From: Zhengitettix transpicula
Lineage: Eukaryota; Arthropoda; Insecta; Orthoptera; Tetrigidae
Length of the DNA: 64,000 nucleotides
Assembly (NCBI GenBank): GCA_037074705.1
Contig: CM073593.1
Span: 14,389,001-14,453,000, forward strand
Direction of reading: 5' to 3'
Shown piece after piece: positions 22,111-33,845 of this stretch. The notes beneath the pieces are model-generated. The model searched no databases. It was not told the origin of the DNA and worked only from the letters and a program-made list of their open reading frames with translations. The translations under genes were made by a program, and so were the position numbers. How positions within the stretch are numbered: the first letter of the stretch is position 1; each line of letters starts with the position of its first letter.

Positions 22111-24290
22111 TTTATGCCCTCGACGTCGTCATAATGGTACAGTGGAATGCTTGACGGAAAACACTAAATCAACAGAACATTATCCAATTGAACGGTCCAA
22201 TCCGCGCCTCTCTAAGGAGGACCAGATAAATCAGCGAACAAGGAGAGTAATGAATACAATGCATTTAGTAAATAATCTAAAACTGATAGGAAGGGGAAAA
22301 ATAGTCTTGAAATTTAGTTTAACAGCTTTATGGTCTAAATCTGTTTCTGATCGACACTAGATTCTGAACAGGAGTCTATTTTTTTATGATCATAATCGGT
22401 TTCTGAACAGGAGTCTATGCTTTCTGATGATCATAATTAAATAGTCTAGCCCTGAATTAACGAGAAGTGAGTCTCCGTGAATATTTTGGAAAAAACACAT
22501 TTTTGATACACTACGGTTCCGGTTCTAACATCTCAACAAAACATTTTCTTACTGAACTAATGTACATAAAACCCAAACAGACCAATTCACGTTAATAAAG
22601 AATGACTCAATAAATTTTAATAGGTAAAATACATTAGCTTCTAATTACGTTAAATAATTTTCCTTATTACGCAGCCATACGTTTGCAGTGTCGCCACGCA
22701 CACGAAATATGACGCAGGATATTAGAGCAGCAACAAACCTGGGATGTGGAGGATTGCAGCGGTTGTCTGGCGTGTTCGTTTAAAAAAAAAGTGCATCATG
22801 TTTTAGGTGGATTTGGAGAGGGGGAGGCGACTCGGTGAGTTGCAGCGCCGGCGCCTCGATGAAATTGGTTACAGCAATTTGAGAGCCGTTGCAGTAGCGG
22901 GCCTCGTAAAAGGACGATTCAGCTCCATGGCGGATCTGCCAGCAGATGCTCCATTCGGCGCGCCGGGGAACGCAAACAATACGATTCGAGAGCGGACCGT
23001 TTGTGAAGCCATCAAATATCTTTTTTTTTATTATTGGCCATGATAGATTTAGTTCCCTTTATTTTTACGAGTTGGTCATTGTTTTTGGGGTCTTGATCCC
23101 TCGGTAACGGTAATATTCAGGTAACAAAAAATGTTTTTGTATCCAACGTTTTAAATTTCTTTTATGTACTATACAGAACCGAAAGGTGAAGTCAGGTACA
23201 CGTTTCTCTTCAAAGCGGAGACGTTTCCTGATGTTTTTGGAGAATCTTCCAATTCCTCCTCATGCGGTCGGACAAAAACTCGGGTATCTCGTTATGACTT
23301 CTTTACGTAAATGTTCTTAAATACCAAAAGAAATTGACGCGAAATTGGGTACAAAATCCCACACCGTACTGAGTTACTAAATGGAAAGTGTCTTTTCCGT
23401 ACGTAACGAGAAGTGAGTCTCGGTGAATAATATTACAATTCTACCACGTGAGATTCACACAGCGTGATCAAACATCACGTCACTTAAAAATTTACAATGA
23501 TGAATAGGTCGTTCCAGACTCATTTAGAGCGGGGCATATAATTAATCTTGTTAATGTAACGACCTTACCTGTCTGTGGCCAACATGATTAAAATTTGAGC
23601 CTGATGTCTGTTGATCTCTATAACAGAAAACCGACGCGGAAATAAAAATTATGAAGAAAAAAAAAATATTCGGACACGTGGCCCGCGAGTGATGTGAATT
23701 TACGCTCATTTTGTAGCACATTATAGATTTACAAAACCTCATTAACGAGAAACACGTATCCCGTGCAAATATTTTACTTTCATTTCGCTTTTCCAATTTA
23801 CAATGTTTTTAACAGGTAATTAAGTGAAAGGAGCACAATTACATGCAGCATATTGTAAACATTACGGTACATTATGAAGATAAGAGCAATCAATTCAAAA
23901 TTATTGTTAATTATATGTAATTGCTGTTGCGCGTTTATGCGTCCATACTGATATCAGTCTAAGTGAGTACGTGTGTGAGTCCCTTACTCGTCCTAGTACT
24001 CAATGTAATGCGAGAATTCTTTACAACAACGGAAGTTTCCTAACAGGAACATTTTAATGGAAATATCTCTTACAGCTTCTTACGTAAAATTTCCCTCAAC
24101 TTTCTAAATTGTCTGAAGTAGTAAAATATTGGAGGTCAGCCCTTCAATCGTTTCTAAGAGTTCCTTGTACTTTTAATCCACTTATATATAAAAAAACGTA
24201 ATAAATACATTATCTATTACCTGATATGGTAGAGTAAAATTGTCCAAAATTCATCTGTGTCTTTCTCCAATTTGTGAAGTGGAGGAAAAT
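22111..24290. other. Non-genic stretch; CpG-rich island about 22800-23000
   Basis: The island at 22800-23000 (GGGGGAGGCGACTCGG, CAGCGCCGGCGCCTCG, TCGGCGCGCCGGGG) is the most CpG-rich part of this region. It carries a 78-residue frame (22807-23043) without a recognised domain. It could be a promoter-like island, an exon or a decayed transposon. A donor-like AG/GTAAGG is on the minus strand near 23568. The rest is AT-rich. Confidence 0.35.
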
Positions 24291-24303
24291 ATATCACCTA
24301 AGT

Positions 24304-24850
24304 ATTTTTTTTTAAGGTAACAGGCTAGATGAGGGTAATCCACATGGTGGAAACTCCCCTTTAATAGCATAGGAATGGATTTGAAAGGGGGGATGTGGAA
24401 GGGTAGGGGAAGGTAGCCAAGGGTTAACTAGGGCCCCCGGGCTATATTTTAAGGATCCTACCCGGAATTCGCCTAAAAGTAATGTAGGACAAAACCCTAG
24501 AAAAACCTGCATCAGGTAGGTCGGACATTGGGTACTTGTCCCACGCCCTTCCGATAGCGGGAGAGGAGTTTTCTGTGGGGACGCAGCATTCCCTTCTCCG
24601 TGCCTCGACCAGTTTAGGAGGCAGCTGGCCGACTATTCCAATGGGAATAGCGGACTAATCTTACCGTATGCCCAAGATCTATGACCCCGGAACATACACC
24701 TCTCAGAACAGGCCGAGGTGCCTCGGCTTGTGCGAACCTTAGTTCAAAAACGGAGAGAGGAAAAGGCATCTCCAAAGGTAGCCCCTTCCATCTCTCCTAC
24801 GAGAGAGCATCGCTCTCAGATTCTGCCTGCGAGAGAATAGCCCGTACGGA
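24304..24850 (-). mobile_element. Retroposon family A, copy 3
   Basis: Same orientation as copy 1. A run of T at 24306-24315 corresponds to the poly(A) tail of the sense (minus) strand. All landmarks of the family are present, including the 5' region (CTGCCTGCGAGAGAATAG), which is rearranged by a small duplication. I could not identify a clean target-site duplication; the right end is only about 50 bp from repeat B copy 2. Confidence 0.85.
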
Positions 24851-24896
24851 CGTAGCGGCTTTAAGAGTTTATAGTGTATAGCGTAGCATGTATACA

Positions 24897-25340
24897 AAGT
24901 AACTTTTAGTATCACCTAGAGGCATCTGTTGGTTTCTACGAGAGCTAATTTGTGATGGAGATTGATGCAATCAATGATTGATTGATGCAACACGCACTTA
25001 AGGGTATATGAAATTTTTGGCACCCGTAACCTGGTTAAAACATGTCTTTCCTAGCTTTCTGTGGGTCAACCTCTCAGGCCAGATTTTTCTTCTCGCCGGT
25101 CAAATACATTTTTTTTCTGTTTTTTATAATTTTTTTTCCAGAAGTAAAATTTACGCGTCATCCTCAGGGCATTATAATTTGTACTAAAATCTTAATTATC
25201 CAATAATATTGATTCATATTGATAAATCGGACCTAATTATATTTATGTTGCATATGTGCCAATATATTTTTGGTTATTTTTCCGTATTGTATTCACAAAA
25301 GTTCACCATAAAAATTTAGTTTTAAAAATCCACCACGCAC
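24897..25340 (+). repeat. Interspersed repeat, family B, copy 2
   Basis: Begins AACTTTTAGTATCACC and matches 1205-1930 through GAGAGCTAATTTGTGATG, CCTAGCTTTCTGTG, AGGCCAGATTTTTCT, GGACCTAATTATAT and ATTGTATTCACAAAA. It has only one copy of the central unit. A small local duplication, GATTGATGCAA, occurs near 24960-24990. Confidence 0.75.
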
Positions 25341-25344
25341 TAAA

Positions 25345-27255
25345 GGGTTAAGCTTCGAGGTTATTTCTTAATAAATTTGTGACACAAGATCAATTCATTA
25401 CTTCAATCACTAGTGAACTAAACGTTGTTTTTATATCGTTCTACCTGGTAATCAATTTAATAGAATAGATGGGTCTAAACGGTAAATGAGACTTACAGGA
25501 TTTCACATTGCACTGAAAGCTACAATTTAGTTGAGGTATTATCGCATTAAATTGCGATTTATGTCGAAACAAAATAACTCGTAGCTGATCCAGAATCCTT
25601 ATCACTCACGTACCTTCTACTGTGGACGACATATGGTCCTGATGACTCGTCAAGCCGTAATGAGAAATTTACAAAGATGAAGAAGAGCGTGACCGATCTC
25701 GCATCCCAGGGCTTGCTTGCGTGCTGTTGATGACGGCTCATAAGAAGTCTCATTGATGACCGGCCCGCTTGCCAGATGCCGCCTCAACAACGACCCTAAA
25801 GGCAAAACAACGAAGACCACCTCGCGCCCGACCGACAAAAACAACTCTGAAATCAGGCCGGAACCTTATTAGCCTTTAACCTTCATAATGTACAAAAATA
25901 TGATTCAGATGAGGGGGCTTTATCTTTCACGCCTTGTTCTGTATTTTTTTACTTTTTCCTGTCTGCCGGGTGCAGGTTCTTTATTCTGGCCCACGGATTT
26001 TTAATCGCCTTCTTTATGGAAGTAGTTCCCTCCAGCACCAGTCATCATTTAATATACAGGCGACAATCCCCAGCGTGCGCGTTCCGTCTTCTTCTAGGTG
26101 CAATTCCTTGGAGTTTATGTGCCCCGTGGCCATATTTCTTTGTTCTGTGTCAGCGACGCCAGCCACCTGGCGTTCCTTATTGTTATATATGGCTTTGGCG
26201 CTCTTAATGCGCCCAAGTAAATGCTGAATGTGTCTCACTCGAGGTAGATCTGTCTAATGCTGTTAAAACTCCGCGGGAAGAGAATTCGCTGTCGTTCTGA
26301 GTTTCCGTATGAGGGATTCCTAACTTTTATATAAGAACAAGTGCAAAGTTGATTAGATGGTTTCCAAAGTAACACCCCGAAAAAATTTATTATAATTCGT
26401 AGACTGACCAATTCTGTAACTTTTTCTTATCCAACATAAGTAAACAATTACTTCAAAGTAGGACCCCGTTGATTCAACACGCTTCTTTTCACTGCTAAAT
26501 CATTTCTGTATATCGCTTTCTTTCCTTGTGGCTTTGCAGTACCTGTTCCACTGTGTTTAAATTGACACTGACTTAATTTTTGCTAAAAGAAAGAAACCAC
26601 ACGGTTCTAAATCTGAATTTATTTGACTATAACAGTAGTCTGAAACGTATTCCTGGTTTAAAATCCACACATTCTTCAACGATGATGATTGTTCCTTACA
26701 CATTTTTTCTAAAACTTATTTATAATATTTTTGGTTGTTTGCCCATTGGTAACATTTTTCCAGAACGATGTCCCGGGTATCTAATTAACGTAGCATTGAG
26801 CTCGGAACGACTAATTCATTTTTATTTATTTTTCTGTTCAGGAATTTTGTACCCTAAACCACATTTCTCTGACAGTCTTGTCACCGCGTCCTTAGAGGTA
26901 GGTTTTCGATTGAGAATGAAATGATAATTAAACTTATTTGTTAATTATAAAAATTTGATTTAAAATTGTTAACAGTTTGGAGTGAGAGGAAAATGGCTTA
27001 TCTCATATTTTCTTTAAACTAATCACTCTGATATTGAAAGATAGGTTCACAAAATTGTATTATTGTAAAATCCTGTGTTTTGAGATCAAAATTGTTAATT
27101 TATAAAATTTCCCCGTAGAGTCACAACCCGAAGGAACTTCGCTGTGCTTAACTGTCTGCTATTGGTCGTAAATTATATCTCGTTTTGTTATATACGATCT
27201 TGAAAGGCGTTCCGGTAGAGTTGGAAGCGTTATCCTAAATACCAAGAAAGCATTA
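25345..27255. other. Non-genic stretch; GC-richer patch 25580-26240
   Basis: The patch 25580-26240 has frames on both strands (for example 25934-26227 and 26014-26238), none with a recognised domain. An open frame of 114 residues at 26580-26924 (plus) is hydrophobic, with AT-biased codons and no domain. I do not call genes here. Confidence 0.3.
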
Positions 27256-27259
27256 TTTT

Positions 27260-27365
27260 TGTGTACTGTTTTGGTTTATGTGTACAGACGAAGGAATAAT
27301 TCCCGATACTACACAAATCCGAAACAATGTAATTTTTGGTATTGTAGGAGGCTTTACTTACTACA
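27260..27365 (+). repeat. Interspersed repeat, family E, fragment
   Basis: GAAGGAATAATTCCCGATAC, then TACACAAATCCGAAAC, matches AAAGGAATGCTCCCCGATAC and GACACAATCCCAACC at about 29455-29490. It is a short fragment of the repeat seen more fully at 29405-29665. Confidence 0.45.
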
Positions 27366-29250
27366 CAGTGAATGATTAAAGCATTAAATGATGTATTCTC
27401 AGTTCTAAAATAAATTATAAATAACTGATCATCAAGACTCTTCGCTCCAGTCAAATATTTTGATTACACAATCGAATTCGGTACTTCAATGTACACTGCG
27501 TATTTTATATCATCGGTACCCAATGCTCGATAGCCATTCTCGTCGATTCCCTTTAATTGGGAATTATTTTTTTGATGTAGATAACATTAACAGCGAAACA
27601 CTAATATAATTTCTAGTTATGGAAGATCAAGCTCCGTTCTACGAGTTGTTAGTCGAAAGCGCGAAACTTTTCCATCGGCCGCTCTTATTAGTATGCATTG
27701 GCTCGCAAGGACGAAAAGCCTCCAGGATGCACAGACGAGGTGTAACGTTTAGAACTTCCACTGCGAACAACTCCACACTGATTCCCTTCCGTTGCGAATT
27801 ATTTCAAATGCAAGTGATTCTATTCGTTACGTTCACGTTAATTGTGTAGCAATTATTTTTTACTGAATTAAATATAGATATTTTAGAGGAATTATATTGT
27901 AACATAAGTTCGAGGTTTACACGTAAACTATTGTATTATAAATTAATATGACTTTAAATGAAAAAAAGTGTTATTGAATTTAATAACCACACGGTTACCT
28001 TTTTGTATGTATCTAAAATAACAAAACTACTTAACATTGTATTTATCAGACATCCTCTACGACTGTCCAAAGCACGACAGGACTAGAAGAGCCACTATTA
28101 AAAAATAAAGGAAAGGCACATATGTACCTCAGAAGTGACAATAAATAACTTACTAAAGTTTAACAAGAAAACCGACATTCAAGATCTAATATAAATAGAC
28201 AATGAATCTGAGAGTAAGAATAAAATGTATAGTTAATATGAATTAATTGTATTAATTTCATGTAGTAAGTATGGTGAGTCGCCAATGACTTATGTTGACG
28301 CGACTATAAACAATAAATTTTAAAAAGATTATTGAGAGATTAGAGTCGTTTTTTTTAACGAAGGCAGAACTTAAGTACATTTTTTTTTACAAAAAACTTC
28401 ATTTGAAAGTTAAATGAGAACATCGAATTATAATTGATCAGGTGTTCGAAATGTTCAGTCGCACCCTACAAACAACCGGAGAAATGAATTATAATTAACA
28501 GGTAGAATAACTGAATTAGAAAAACTGTAACATTCCCACCTTATTCGTTAACTAGTAACTACAGAATTAATATAATTAAGCATATTTTCAGGTAGATACC
28601 AATATACATTTTTTATTCGTTGCATTGATACATAATTTTGTGTTTTAAATTGATCTAGTTTTCTGTTTTAAATGCTATTTTATTAACGCGTTGAATTTTA
28701 ATACCACCTTCGGATTGCAAACTAACTATATGTTGGACATTCACCCCATTTAAAAATTTTGTCTCTTAAGAGCTGACAGGCTAAATTCACATGATAAAAA
28801 GCAATAAATAGCTACTAGCAGGCCACGTTGCTTGGTGCTAAGAGACCGGGGGTAATTGTGTCTGCCCTGGTCGAGATTGAATTAGGGCGCTGCGCGCTGG
28901 GCGCTGATGCGTAAGGCTTATCTCGCCCCCGGGCGTCTAGAGTCTAGAGTCGCCGCTGCGCTGGCCATTGCCGGTGCACAGCCGATAGACACGTGACACT
29001 CATCTCATTTGCTTCCGGCTACGTGTATGTACCACAAATTTGCGCTTATATTTTCGTTATCGTTTAGTGGAGAAAGAGTTTCGCTGAAAGTTGCCGACAT
29101 CTTGTAACTGAATATGGAACCAAAAACAATTTCTTGCCTTTTGTTAAATATTAATACTTTGTTTGAAAGTAAACTGAAAGTCAATATAAACCATCCTTAT
29201 AGGAGAAATAGAACTACTTTTATTATTTGTATTTTAAAATTTGTTCTTGG
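27366..29250. other. Non-genic stretch; GC-rich island about 28800-29010
   Basis: The island 28800-29010 (GGGCGCTGCGCGCTGGGCGC, CGCCCCCGGGCG, and the duplicated TCTAGAG of GTCTAGAGTCTAGAGTCG) stands out sharply from AT-rich flanks. No coding frame is convincing. It is a candidate regulatory island. A short open frame at 27619-27849 lacks any domain. Confidence 0.35.
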
Positions 29251-29254
29251 ATCT

Positions 29255-29365
29255 GGTGGCACCTGAAGAAAGGAGCAAAGATTCTTGAATATTTCTATTA
29301 TCACTTATTTTGTCTTTATTTGCCTATATTATTAATTTTCAATCCGACGTAAAGTTTTCATTTAA
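29255..29365 (+). repeat. Hairpin repeat, family D, copy 4
   Basis: GGCACCTGAAGAAAGGAGCA is followed by ATCACTTATTTTGTCTTTAT, TTGCCTATATTATTA and CCGACGTAAAGTTTTCAT, in the family order. The GAAACGTT block is missing. Confidence 0.65.
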
Positions 29366-29404
29366 TTAGAGATTTGCAGTAAAGAAACTAATTTATTTGT
29401 ATAG

Positions 29405-29665
29405 TTCATTCCAAAAGCGAGTAGTTCGCACAAAAGCTGGAATGTGTAGAGATAAAGGAATGCTCCCCGATACGACACAATCCCAACCAGAGTTTATTTT
29501 TTCGGCCAATAATCATTTCTTGGTTAATTACATAATCCAGAAGGATTATAAGTGCACTTAATATAAAATTAAGGAACGAGTCTCAGAGCTTCTACAGGTA
29601 GATTTTTTTTGTATCCAGTTATTTTTCCATGTTTCACTCTCTTTTCGGACATATTTAAAATACAG
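29405..29665 (+). repeat. Interspersed repeat, family E, copy 2
   Basis: The block GAACGAGTCTCAGAGCTTCT to GGACATATTT (29574-29655) aligns with GTACGAGTCACAGAGCGTCT to GGAGTATTT at 31446-31530. The upstream block (TCCAGAAGGATTAT) also has a counterpart at about 31400. Class unknown. Confidence 0.6.
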
Positions 29666-29710
29666 GATGAATTATGTGAAAGGAGTAAAATGGAATTATT
29701 AAATGATGAA

Positions 29711-29798
29711 CTATCAAAGCGTACATTTAATTTTACTGAAAGCTCGGGGCTACAACAAAAAGCTTGCCACGCTGTTTGTTTTTATTGGCTTCCGATAT
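29711..29798 (+). repeat. Inverted 88-bp repeat, left arm
   Basis: Pairs with 30482-30569 at 86/88 positions; the two mismatches are adjacent (GG versus CA). Similarity stops abruptly at both ends of the arm. The arm begins CTATCAAAGCGTACATTTAA and ends GGCTTCCGATAT. It is much more similar to its partner than other repeat pairs here, so the duplication or insertion is recent. Confidence 0.9.
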
Positions 29799-30481
29799 AA
29801 TATATATAACTAGCGTCTTTGCACTTGATACTGCCCTCGTTAATTACTAGATAAATTCGCACTTCTAAAGTGCAATGTTCAATTGCGAAACTAATATAAT
29901 TTAATGCAATAATATTTACTTTTTTAATTTGGTATTTTAAAACGTGGCAGCATTAACTAATGTGAATAGATATATTAATTAGTTCTTTTGTAATTTCGTC
30001 AAAATACAGAGTATAGAATAAAGTGCGCTGAAACGTCACACTCCTTGATAATATTCACACTACGGATTTTTTAGAATTATCCAGTTTAATTAAAAATGAT
30101 TAACTGAGAATAATTATTATTACAACATATTTCCCCCAACAAAAAATCTTCTTTATAAATCAAGTCTAATTAATGATGAGTTTATTTAATCTTTTCAGCA
30201 TTTGTCTAGTTACATTATTGGCAAATATTTTATTAACATTTGCGCAATTTGCTCACCTGTGTGGAAACGGAAGACATGAAAATTGCAGACAATTTATAAA
30301 GGGAGCAAATGTGAAACGAATCAGAGCAGCATATCTGTTAAATGTCGCTTGTTTTTTTCTACCCGACCATTGTATGATATTTTTTGGAGATTTCGGTGAG
30401 CGCCTGCGAAGGCCGCAGCAAGCAACCCGTTTAACACGTCCACGATATCCTCGTCCAGCAAAGCGCCATCTGCAACCATCG

Positions 30482-30569
30482 ATATCGGAAGCCAATAAAA
30501 ACAAACAGCGTGGCAAGCTTTTTGTTGTAGCTGCGAGCTTTCAGTAAAATTAAATGTACGCTTTGATAG
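30482..30569 (-). repeat. Inverted 88-bp repeat, right arm
   Basis: Mirror of 29711-29798. It lies in GC-richer DNA (30390-30620) that continues beyond the arm on both sides, which suggests this copy is in its original context and the left arm is the derived one. A 124-residue frame (30173-30547) and minus-strand frames cross it. None shows a domain I recognise. Confidence 0.9.
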
Positions 30570-31329
30570 GTTTTCGCATTCGACGCGCGTCTGTTGGCTT
30601 ACCGCAGCTCCGCTCGAATACCGCTCTTGCTACAGGGATCGTTTTGGTGTTTTTCACAATAAGAGGGGGTTGAAGAAGCTCCCAAGTCAGGTTGACAACT
30701 GTCTCGAGGGAAGCAGTCAAGGAAGAAAACAGCATCAGGATATCCAATTATGTCAGGAAGCTTCTTGGGAGTTAGTTTCGAAACGTGTTAATCAGCCGAT
30801 GAAAGAGCTTTTGCGGCTTACTACATTCAGGAAACTTCCTAGACTTTCTTTTACTGACGAGAAAAAACGGTTGGTCCGAAATCATAAGCATAATATGCGT
30901 ACGATTAAAATTGCCTATACAACAATTATTTTCTGGAATTACATTTCTTCCTACGTATGCAGCGAATACATTTATAAGACATTGCTACTGATGATGTTGA
31001 ATACTGGTATGACAAAAGAGAAGTTGTGATTTTGCTTGAATAATTCACCAATCCAGGCAACCATTTTGCCATTTCTAAAAATGAAATTTACATACTCAAA
31101 TTATGACATGATATATTTATATATATGTTACGTGGTTGTCAAACGGGAAGACGTAAACTAATTGGTTATTCTGAAAGTATTAATGATAAAATATATAACA
31201 ATTATTGTTACAATGAATATTGGAGAGCAATCCATAGTAATTACTGAAGTCCAAGACGGAACTCCTCGGTGTTGCTGTACAATGTAAGTTGAGTAAGTCC
31301 TCGTCTAGATAAATTGCGATATTCACGAT

Positions 31330-31535
31330 TATAGTCTCTCAGTATTATTTCAATCTCAGAAATAAAGTTCGTTTGATTTATTTCTTGGGTGACTCTTTAT
31401 AGAATCCAGAAGAATAAAAATACGTGTATTTTATATTTAATGAAGGTACGAGTCACAGAGCGTCTACAGATACAATTTTTTAGTGTTCCGTTATTTCTTC
31501 CTTGTTTTACCCTCATTTATGGAGTATTTGGTGGA
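31330..31535 (+). repeat. Interspersed repeat, family E, copy 3
   Basis: Shares ACGAGTCACAGAGCGTCTAC, then ATTTTTTAGTGTTCC-GTTATTTCTTCCTTGTTT, with 29574-29650. Confidence 0.6.
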
Positions 31536-32800
31536 TTTCGAAGAAAAGTATTTCAATTTTAATCCAAGATCTTCCACAATTTTTAATAGTGGAATTTCTG
31601 TTAAATACAAGCACTGTAAAATTGAACTAGGATAGCAGAAGTTCCAATTGAAGAAACTAGTTAAGAGTCATACCAGTCCATTCTGAGGTTTTGTCAAAGA
31701 TTTATTTATAATGAGGATTAATAAATTTCAAAATCTCAGTATTCAGAACTGATAAAATATTAGTTATAATAAAATCGTGTATAGTAAAACAATCGCAATG
31801 TTTGTTACAAACAATATGCAAATTAATAACTTAAAAAATTTGTCAATACAGATAAAATACAGAAATTAATAACGACGATGACATTAAGACTAATGAAAAC
31901 CGTCTAGTAAACTATTTATCTTCAACCTAATTTAAATTATATAAATATAGAGTATTTCAAGAAATTTATTTTATGTAAATGCATTTCACAAATTGGCATA
32001 ATAATAATACAAATATTATAATAGAAATTTAATTTTTAAAAGAAATTGAAATTAGAAAAAATTATTTTAATAAAACCATAGATGACATTTATACTAACTT
32101 AAAAAACAAAAACTTATTATTTGATGATTAATTCTCAACCTAATGTAGGAACTAATACGATACTTTCATTGCACTATTGAATTAAAATACAAATACAAAA
32201 TTTTATGGTGTTAGAATATCTCAATATATTATTATAAAGGGCGTACCTAAAAAAGGAATCTATTTATTAAAATAACGAAAGCACCTATAATGAAATAAAT
32301 AAACTGAAAGACATTGCAAAACTGATAAATTTGTTAAACTCCTATGATACCTAGTATCATTAAATATGTTTAATGAATTTATATGATTATAATTTCATTA
32401 CTGATGGTTGTCATAATAATGTTAACCGATTTTTTCAAAAGCCAATGATGGTTATTTTTCAAAAATAATCATTATTCTTCGAACTGCATATTTTATAGGA
32501 TTTACGGTTAATTTAGTCATCGTGTCATTTGGGTCTTTGACATTTAGTAATCTCTAATTTATATTTATTATACTTAAATTCATTTTTATGTTGTTAATAC
32601 ATAATAATATTGTAAAGCTTGAAGAGGTATCAAATTCTGAAATGAATTGTAATATGGTCTATTAAATTATTTTTCAACTCCTTTAATTATTTTTTCTGAC
32701 TAATTTTGCCACATGTCATTAATTTATATTAATATATATTGGTAATGTTAAAATTTACGTCTATGTATAATTATTACGATTATGAACGTTATGGCCAAAA
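31536..32800. other. Very AT-rich stretch without features
   Basis: The most AT-rich part of the window. I see no gene, no repeat match and no RNA gene. Confidence 0.4.
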
Positions 32801-32814
32801 AACAGACGTCGCAA

Positions 32815-32880
32815 GAAAAAAACAGGTACAACGTTTCTTCCACAGATTTGTGGACCTTCTTAAATACACGAACAATAAGA
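32815..32880 (-). repeat. Solo hairpin module with a strong stem
   Basis: On the minus strand: TTAAGAAGGTCCACAAATCT, then GTGGAAGAAACGTTGTACC. TCCACA pairs perfectly with TGTGGA around a four-base loop. The module order (variant CTGAAGA, stem, GAAACGTTGT) is shared with the copies at 11.6, 14.9, 44.5, 45.5 and 49.6 kb. Confidence 0.6.
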
Positions 32881-33059
32881 TTGGGTTAGGATAATAAACT
32901 TAGGATGACAAGGGTCCGGTATCAAATGTTATATAATGTCCATCAATGGTCATTTAACAGGTAATGGGACAAGATAACCGAATTTCTGTTGCTTTTATTT
33001 CAAACCAAGCACCTAGAATAAGTATAATTCAAACGGATTTACTTGTGTTGTGAATAGAG

Positions 33060-33270
33060 GCCCACGTCCGTAGCCCGCACGTACGAAGCGTTAAAAGCAT
33101 AGCGGCAAAGAAAAACACCGATGTTCCACCCCAACCCCCTCTAACTCCTGCCAGCCGGACGTCTGCAATTGCAGGCATTGTTTGAAGCGGCGCCGAGGGA
33201 AATTATCTGTGATAATGAGCCCTAATTACGTTGTAGGGGTTCTGACTGCACTTTTTGCTGATACGCCACG
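33060..33270. promoter_or_regulatory. Candidate cis-regulatory island (palindromic GATA and TAATTA sites)
   Basis: TTATCTGTGATAA at 33203-33215 is a palindromic double GATA site. TAATTAC, a homeodomain core, follows at 33223-33229. A GC-richer, non-coding block (CCAGCCGGACGTCTGC, AAGCGGCGCCGAGGG) surrounds them. Function is inferred. Confidence 0.3.
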
Positions 33271-33764
33271 TCTTTGTACGTAGTTAGTGTTTAAACGGTT
33301 TGGGCAGGCGTGCGTGATAATGCTGATGTATGTGCTCGGCAATTAGAGTTTCTTTGGGGGGAGAACGGAGACACCCTCGACCCCCTTCGGAAGCAATCGA
33401 ATAGCATCTCTCGCTTCGGTGGATGTTTTCAGCTGCTCGATTACGATCTAAGACGCCGCTTGTCGGTGTTCGCTTTTTCAGACAGGTTGCATTCATAGGA
33501 AATAAATGATCCCGTCTTGTACTGAAGAACAATGAGAAAAGAATTTGATTTGAGTCTGGTTTATTTCCGACAACGATGTTTACCTGGAAATTTTCTGATG
33601 CTCGTATATACACTAAATTCGACTATTTACGTTCAATTTATGATATGTACTTCATTTAATGCGAAACTGTATCATTCAAGAATAATATAACTGATGAAGT
33701 AAAAGCCAAACATGTGACAGATTTCATTTCTCCTTTTTTACGGAGTACGTACGGTTTTTAAATT

Positions 33765-33845
33765 TATAGAACCGGACCGGCAATCGAACCCAGAACTTTC
33801 CGGTTACTGGGCGGTTGCTCAGACCACGAAGCTAATCCTAGTTTA
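33765..33845 (-). repeat. tRNA-derived SINE head with A and B boxes
   Basis: On the minus strand, an A-box-like TGGTCTGAGCAACCG (complement 33812-33826) lies about 20 bp upstream of a B-box-like GGTTCGATTGC (complement 33780-33790). The spacing and order are those of Pol III internal promoters. GGATTAGCTTCG leads in, and CCGGTCCGGTTC follows. No tRNA cloverleaf or anticodon loop is intact, so it is a SINE and not a tRNA. Confidence 0.65.

Noticed and set aside
22142..22360. 72-codon plus-strand frame
   Set aside because: No domain and no supporting signals; similar frames arise by chance throughout the window.
23803..23830. TTTTTAACAG followed by GTAATT as another recursive splice site
   Set aside because: The pyrimidine tract is short and broken by AA, and the donor is a poor match. 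Such weak AG/GT joints are expected by chance in 64 kb.
24290..24917. TATCACCTA on both sides of family A copy 3 as a target-site duplication
   Set aside because: The right-hand copy belongs to the start of repeat B (also seen at about 1229), so the match is probably coincidental.
26580..26924. 114-codon plus-strand frame
   Set aside because: AT-biased hydrophobic peptide with no recognisable family, promoter or splice structure.
28570..28600. ATATTTTCAG followed by GTAGAT as a recursive splice site
   Set aside because: Poor donor sequence and short tract.
30173..30547. 124-codon plus-strand frame
   Set aside because: Its last third is the inverted 88-bp arm. The first part is an AT-driven hydrophobic stretch, and the middle changes composition abruptly, suggesting a chance fusion of unrelated DNA.
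33765..33845. True tRNA gene on the minus strand
   Set aside because: A and B boxes are present, but the acceptor and anticodon stems do not pair, so it is a SINE head.
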